Positions 4,650 to 6,937 of a stretch of DNA of 6,937 nt are shown here, in pieces (the first letter of the stretch is position 1; every line of letters starts with the position of its first letter). The notes beneath the pieces are model-generated. The model was not told the origin of the DNA. It ran no database searches and saw nothing but the letters and a program-made list of their open reading frames with translations. Source of the DNA: Ruminococcus sp. (GTDB taxonomy: Bacteria; Bacillota; Clostridia; Oscillospirales; Ruminococcaceae); contig DMBA01000257.1 in assembly GCA_003446315.1 (NCBI GenBank), positions 1 through 6,937 on the forward strand. Reading direction: 5' to 3'. The position numbers and the translations under genes were made by a program.

Positions 4650-5986
4650 TATTGTACGTTATTTGTTCGCTGATGCTCAATCTGCTCTATTGCACGAATA
4701 TTTTTCAGATCTGCCGTCTTTATGATGATGCCCCGCACAAAAAAAGCAGTCTCATTCTCGTCGGATTTCAATTCATTTGCTGCATCTTTTCCCGTTCTAC
4801 CGCCAGTATTCCGGAACTGCTCCTGCCTTGTCTCGCAGCAACCGTTCTGACTTATCTGCTGCTGGTAATCAATCCGGTGATCTTCCTGCGGCATAAAAAA
4901 CAAGCTGCCTATGTCGCCGTCACGCTTCTGGTCATTGATTCCATTTGTCAGTCTTTGCTCCAGCTTTTGCTCAATTGCTTCTCCGCAAAACTGGTCTCCC
5001 CGCTGCTCCTGAAAGCGTTTTCGATTCTGCTGAATCTTGTTTTGCTGCTGTTCCTGCTCCGGATGTCCGAACAGCGCCGCGTGCAGATCCAGGAAATCAT
5101 TTTGTTTATCCCGAATCACCTGTATATCCTCATCCTCATTACCCTGTTCCTGATGGAACTGCTCTGCGCAGTTTCGGTGTTTGAACTGAAAAATACGGAT
5201 TTCAAAAATGCCATTATCGTGACAACTTCATTCCTGCTGCTCCCGATGGTCGCTGTCATTATTGTCCTGCTGTTCCGTAATTTCAGCTCGAAACATTACT
5301 ATGAACATACTTCCGATCTGATGAAAAACCAGCTCGAAAGTCAGATCCAGCACTATCAGAAAATGGACCGGAATGCCTATAACCGCCGCGCTTTCCTGCA
5401 CGACTACCGCAATCATCTGCTCGTGATCCGTTCCATTCTCCAATCCGGCGACTCCGAAAACGCCGTTCGGCTTGTCTCTGAACTGATCGAAAAATCCGGT
5501 GCGTTTTCCGGAAGCCGCGGCTCTTTCCGCAGCGGAAATGATGTCGCAGATGCCATTCTCGAAAATAAATGCGCTGCCGCTGCCGATCATCAGATCGGGT
5601 TTCAGTTTGAGGGCGTTCTTTCCCCCGATATCCCCGTTTTTCAACTCTGCACCATTCTCTCCAATGCCCTCGATAACGCCATTGAAGCGTGTGAACATGT
5701 GCAGCCTGATGCAAAACCCGCTGTATCTGTTCAGGCTGCCGTTGCACAGCAGTTTCAGGTGCTCATCATCTCCAATCCGCATGCCAATCAGACTCCGTCC
5801 CTCAAAACAACAAAAGAAGATAAAGATGCACACGGGTTCGGGCTTTATAATATCCAGAAAAGTGTCAATGACCTCGGCGGCAATATGGATATCCGGTTTC
5901 TCCCCGATACTTATACCATTGAAATCGAATTTCCATTGACACCCGATCTCCGGAAAGCCGGAAATCAGGAACCTGCCCGCGCTTAA
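4646..5986 (+). CDS. AgrC-like sensor histidine kinase, GHKL ATPase (HPK10 class)
   Basis: A 446-residue membrane kinase. Residues 1-210 hold about six or seven hydrophobic segments (roughly 4-20, 34-50, 57-80, 87-109, 118-139, 150-177, 188-210), the polytopic sensor typical of peptide-pheromone receptors. A linker at 212-245 is likely coiled coil. The phospho-acceptor is H252 in FLHDYRNHLLVI (250-261), the HPK10 form of the H-box. The GHKL ATP site follows: N-box LSNALDNAIEACE (338-350) and G-box HGFGLYNIQKSV (396-407). It should autophosphorylate on H252 and pass phosphate to D55 of the preceding regulator. The gene overlaps the regulator by 4 nt, with AGGA at 4631-4634 as ribosome site. 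No AgrB-type protease or AgrD precursor is visible next to it. The ligand is unknown; the divergent 19-residue peptide is a candidate by position only. Confidence 0.93.
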   Translation: MILYVICSLMLNLLYCTNIFQICRLYDDAPHKKSSLILVGFQFICCIFSRSTASIPELLLPCLAATVLTYLLLVINPVIFLRHKKQAAYVAVTLLVIDSICQSLLQLLLNCFSAKLVSPLLLKAFSILLNLVLLLFLLRMSEQRRVQIQEIILFIPNHLYILILITLFLMELLCAVSVFELKNTDFKNAIIVTTSFLLLPMVAVIIVLLFRNFSSKHYYEHTSDLMKNQLESQIQHYQKMDRNAYNRRAFLHDYRNHLLVIRSILQSGDSENAVRLVSELIEKSGAFSGSRGSFRSGNDVADAILENKCAAAADHQIGFQFEGVLSPDIPVFQLCTILSNALDNAIEACEHVQPDAKPAVSVQAAVAQQFQVLIISNPHANQTPSLKTTKEDKDAHGFGLYNIQKSVNDLGGNMDIRFLPDTYTIEIEFPLTPDLRKAGNQEPARA

Positions 5987-6089
5987 CAAACCACTGATCT
6001 TCGGTATCTCCGATGGATTCGAAACGGGGCAGCCGATCGCTTCTCCATATTTACCATCAATTTGTGAATTGCTGCGCAAGTCACTGAAC

Positions 6090-6120
6090 GGCACCCTCTA
6101 TCGCAGGGTGCCTTCGTTTT
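6090..6120 (+). terminator. Intrinsic terminator after the two-component operon
   Basis: GGCACCC (6090-6096) pairs with GGGTGCC (6106-6112) around a 9-nt loop, followed by TTCGTTTT. The T tract is interrupted but the 7-bp GC-rich stem is good. It lies about 100 nt after the kinase stop and before the prfA promoter, separating the two units. Confidence 0.75.
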
Positions 6121-6151
6121 GGCTTCCGCTGCATCTTTCGCAGGAAATGAC

Positions 6152-6180
6152 TTGCTATTTTTCCGTAAAAGCGGTATAAT
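6152..6180 (+). promoter_or_regulatory. prfA promoter
   Basis: TTGCTA (6152-6157) and a perfect TATAAT (6175-6180) are spaced 17 bp apart, with a predicted start near 6187. This would give prfA a leader of about 26 nt containing its ribosome site. Confidence 0.75.
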
Positions 6181-6212
6181 AGAAAGGATCACTACAGGAA
6201 GGATGAAACAGC

Positions 6213-6937
6213 ATGAAGCTGGAAGATCAGCTCCGGCGTGCGGAGCAGAAATATGACGAATTGACCCAGCGGCTCCAGGACGGTCAGGTCGTGTCCGATC
6301 CAGACCGGTTTGCAGCCCTGATGAAAGAATATAAAAAGCTGACCCCGATCATCGAGGTCTACCGCAGCTATATCTCCTGCCGGAATGCCCTTTCGGAAGC
6401 CGAGGAGCTGCTGGCGGATCCCGATACCGATGCCGAATTGCGGGAAATGGCGCAGTCGGAACGGCTTTCCCAATCCGAACAGTGCGCCGCTTTGGAAGAT
6501 AAATTGCAGCGGATGCTCCTGCCGGAAGATGAAGCCGATCAACGCAATGTCATTGTCGAGATCCGCAGCGGTGCCGGCGGAGAGGAAGCTGCCCTGTTTG
6601 CCCATTCTTTGCATCGGATGTATTCCATGTATGCCGAACGGCAGGGCTGGCAGCAAACCATCTTGAACCACAGCGAAACGGAGCTTGGCGGTACAAAAGA
6701 AATCATTTTTTCCCTCTCCGGCGACCGGGTCTATGCAAAAATGAAATTCGAAAGCGGTGTGCATCGCGTTCAGCGTGTGCCCGAAACCGAATCACAGGGC
6801 AGGATCCATACTTCCACCGTGACCGTTGCCGTTTTGCAGGAAGTCGAAGACGTCGAACTGGAACTGAATCCAAAGGATCTGCGCATTGATACCTTCCGTT
6901 CCAGCGGCGCAGGCGGTCAGCATATCAATAAGACCTC
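6213..6937 (+). CDS. prfA: Peptide chain release factor 1 (3' partial)
   Basis: The visible 241 codons encode the N-terminal two thirds of class I release factor 1, which recognises UAA and UAG in the ribosomal A site and triggers peptidyl-tRNA hydrolysis. Residues 1-100 are the helical domain 1. IRSGAGGEEAALFA (117-130) and HRVQRVPETESQGRIHTS (184-201) are core class I motifs. PET (190-192) is the P-x-T codon-recognition tripeptide of RF1, where RF2 has SPF. The catalytic GGQ is at 234-236 in SSGAGGQHINKT, right at the window edge; the C-terminus of a protein usually about 355 residues lies beyond it. The start is the ATG at 6213, with AGGAAGGA at 6196-6203; the ATG at 6203 is out of frame and overlaps that site. 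It has its own promoter and is an ordinary housekeeping gene. Confidence 0.96.
   Translation, partial: MKLEDQLRRAEQKYDELTQRLQDGQVVSDPDRFAALMKEYKKLTPIIEVYRSYISCRNALSEAEELLADPDTDAELREMAQSERLSQSEQCAALEDKLQRMLLPEDEADQRNVIVEIRSGAGGEEAALFAHSLHRMYSMYAERQGWQQTILNHSETELGGTKEIIFSLSGDRVYAKMKFESGVHRVQRVPETESQGRIHTSTVTVAVLQEVEDVELELNPKDLRIDTFRSSGAGGQHINKT

Noticed and set aside
5228..6094. Long minus-strand frame opposite the histidine kinase
   Set aside because: It is a shadow of the kinase gene. The plus strand carries clear H-box, N-box and G-box motifs, and the minus translation has no recognisable domain.
6192..6764. Minus-strand frame opposite prfA
   Set aside because: It is a shadow of prfA, whose P-x-T and GGQ motifs are unmistakable on the plus strand.

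Overview
The window looks like a Gram-positive Firmicute of the Ruminococcus/Oscillospiraceae type. This is inferred from moderate GC, strong AAGGAG-like ribosome sites, TATAAT/TTGACA promoters and the gene families present. No rRNA, tRNA, CRISPR array or prophage was seen. Every product name comes from reading protein motifs; no database search was run.

Layout. (1) 1-1455, plus strand: a TerD-domain protein with a Pro-rich N-terminal tail, cut by the left edge, followed 15 nt later by an AIM24-family protein. Together they look like the end of a Ter-type stress operon, closed by a strong bidirectional hairpin terminator at 1459-1501. (2) 1571-3101, minus strand: a divergent AccD-like carboxyltransferase beta paralogue followed by a nitroreductase, converging on the same terminator. 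(3) 3102-3932: a mosaic intergenic region. It holds a perfect consensus plus-strand promoter, a decayed IS5-type transposase fragment, and a very short minus-strand gene for a 19-residue amphipathic peptide with its own TTGACA/TATAAT promoter. Two exact 10-bp direct repeats lie 21 bp apart upstream of that promoter. (4) 3933-5986, plus strand: a LytTR response regulator and an AgrC-like GHKL histidine kinase, overlapping by 4 nt. (5) 6213 to the right edge, plus strand: prfA (release factor 1) from its own promoter, cut by the window edge inside the GGQ region.

The main point of interest is region 3-4. The two-component system is of the peptide-quorum-sensing class (HPK10 kinase plus LytTR regulator), but no AgrB/AgrD pair is visible. 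Instead, a tiny amphipathic peptide gene is transcribed divergently, and LytTR-like direct repeats sit between the two transcription units at the position expected for activation of the peptide promoter. I infer a compact sensor/regulator/peptide module whose downstream part may have been replaced or interrupted by the IS5 remnant. The sequence elements are directly visible; the functional link is inference.
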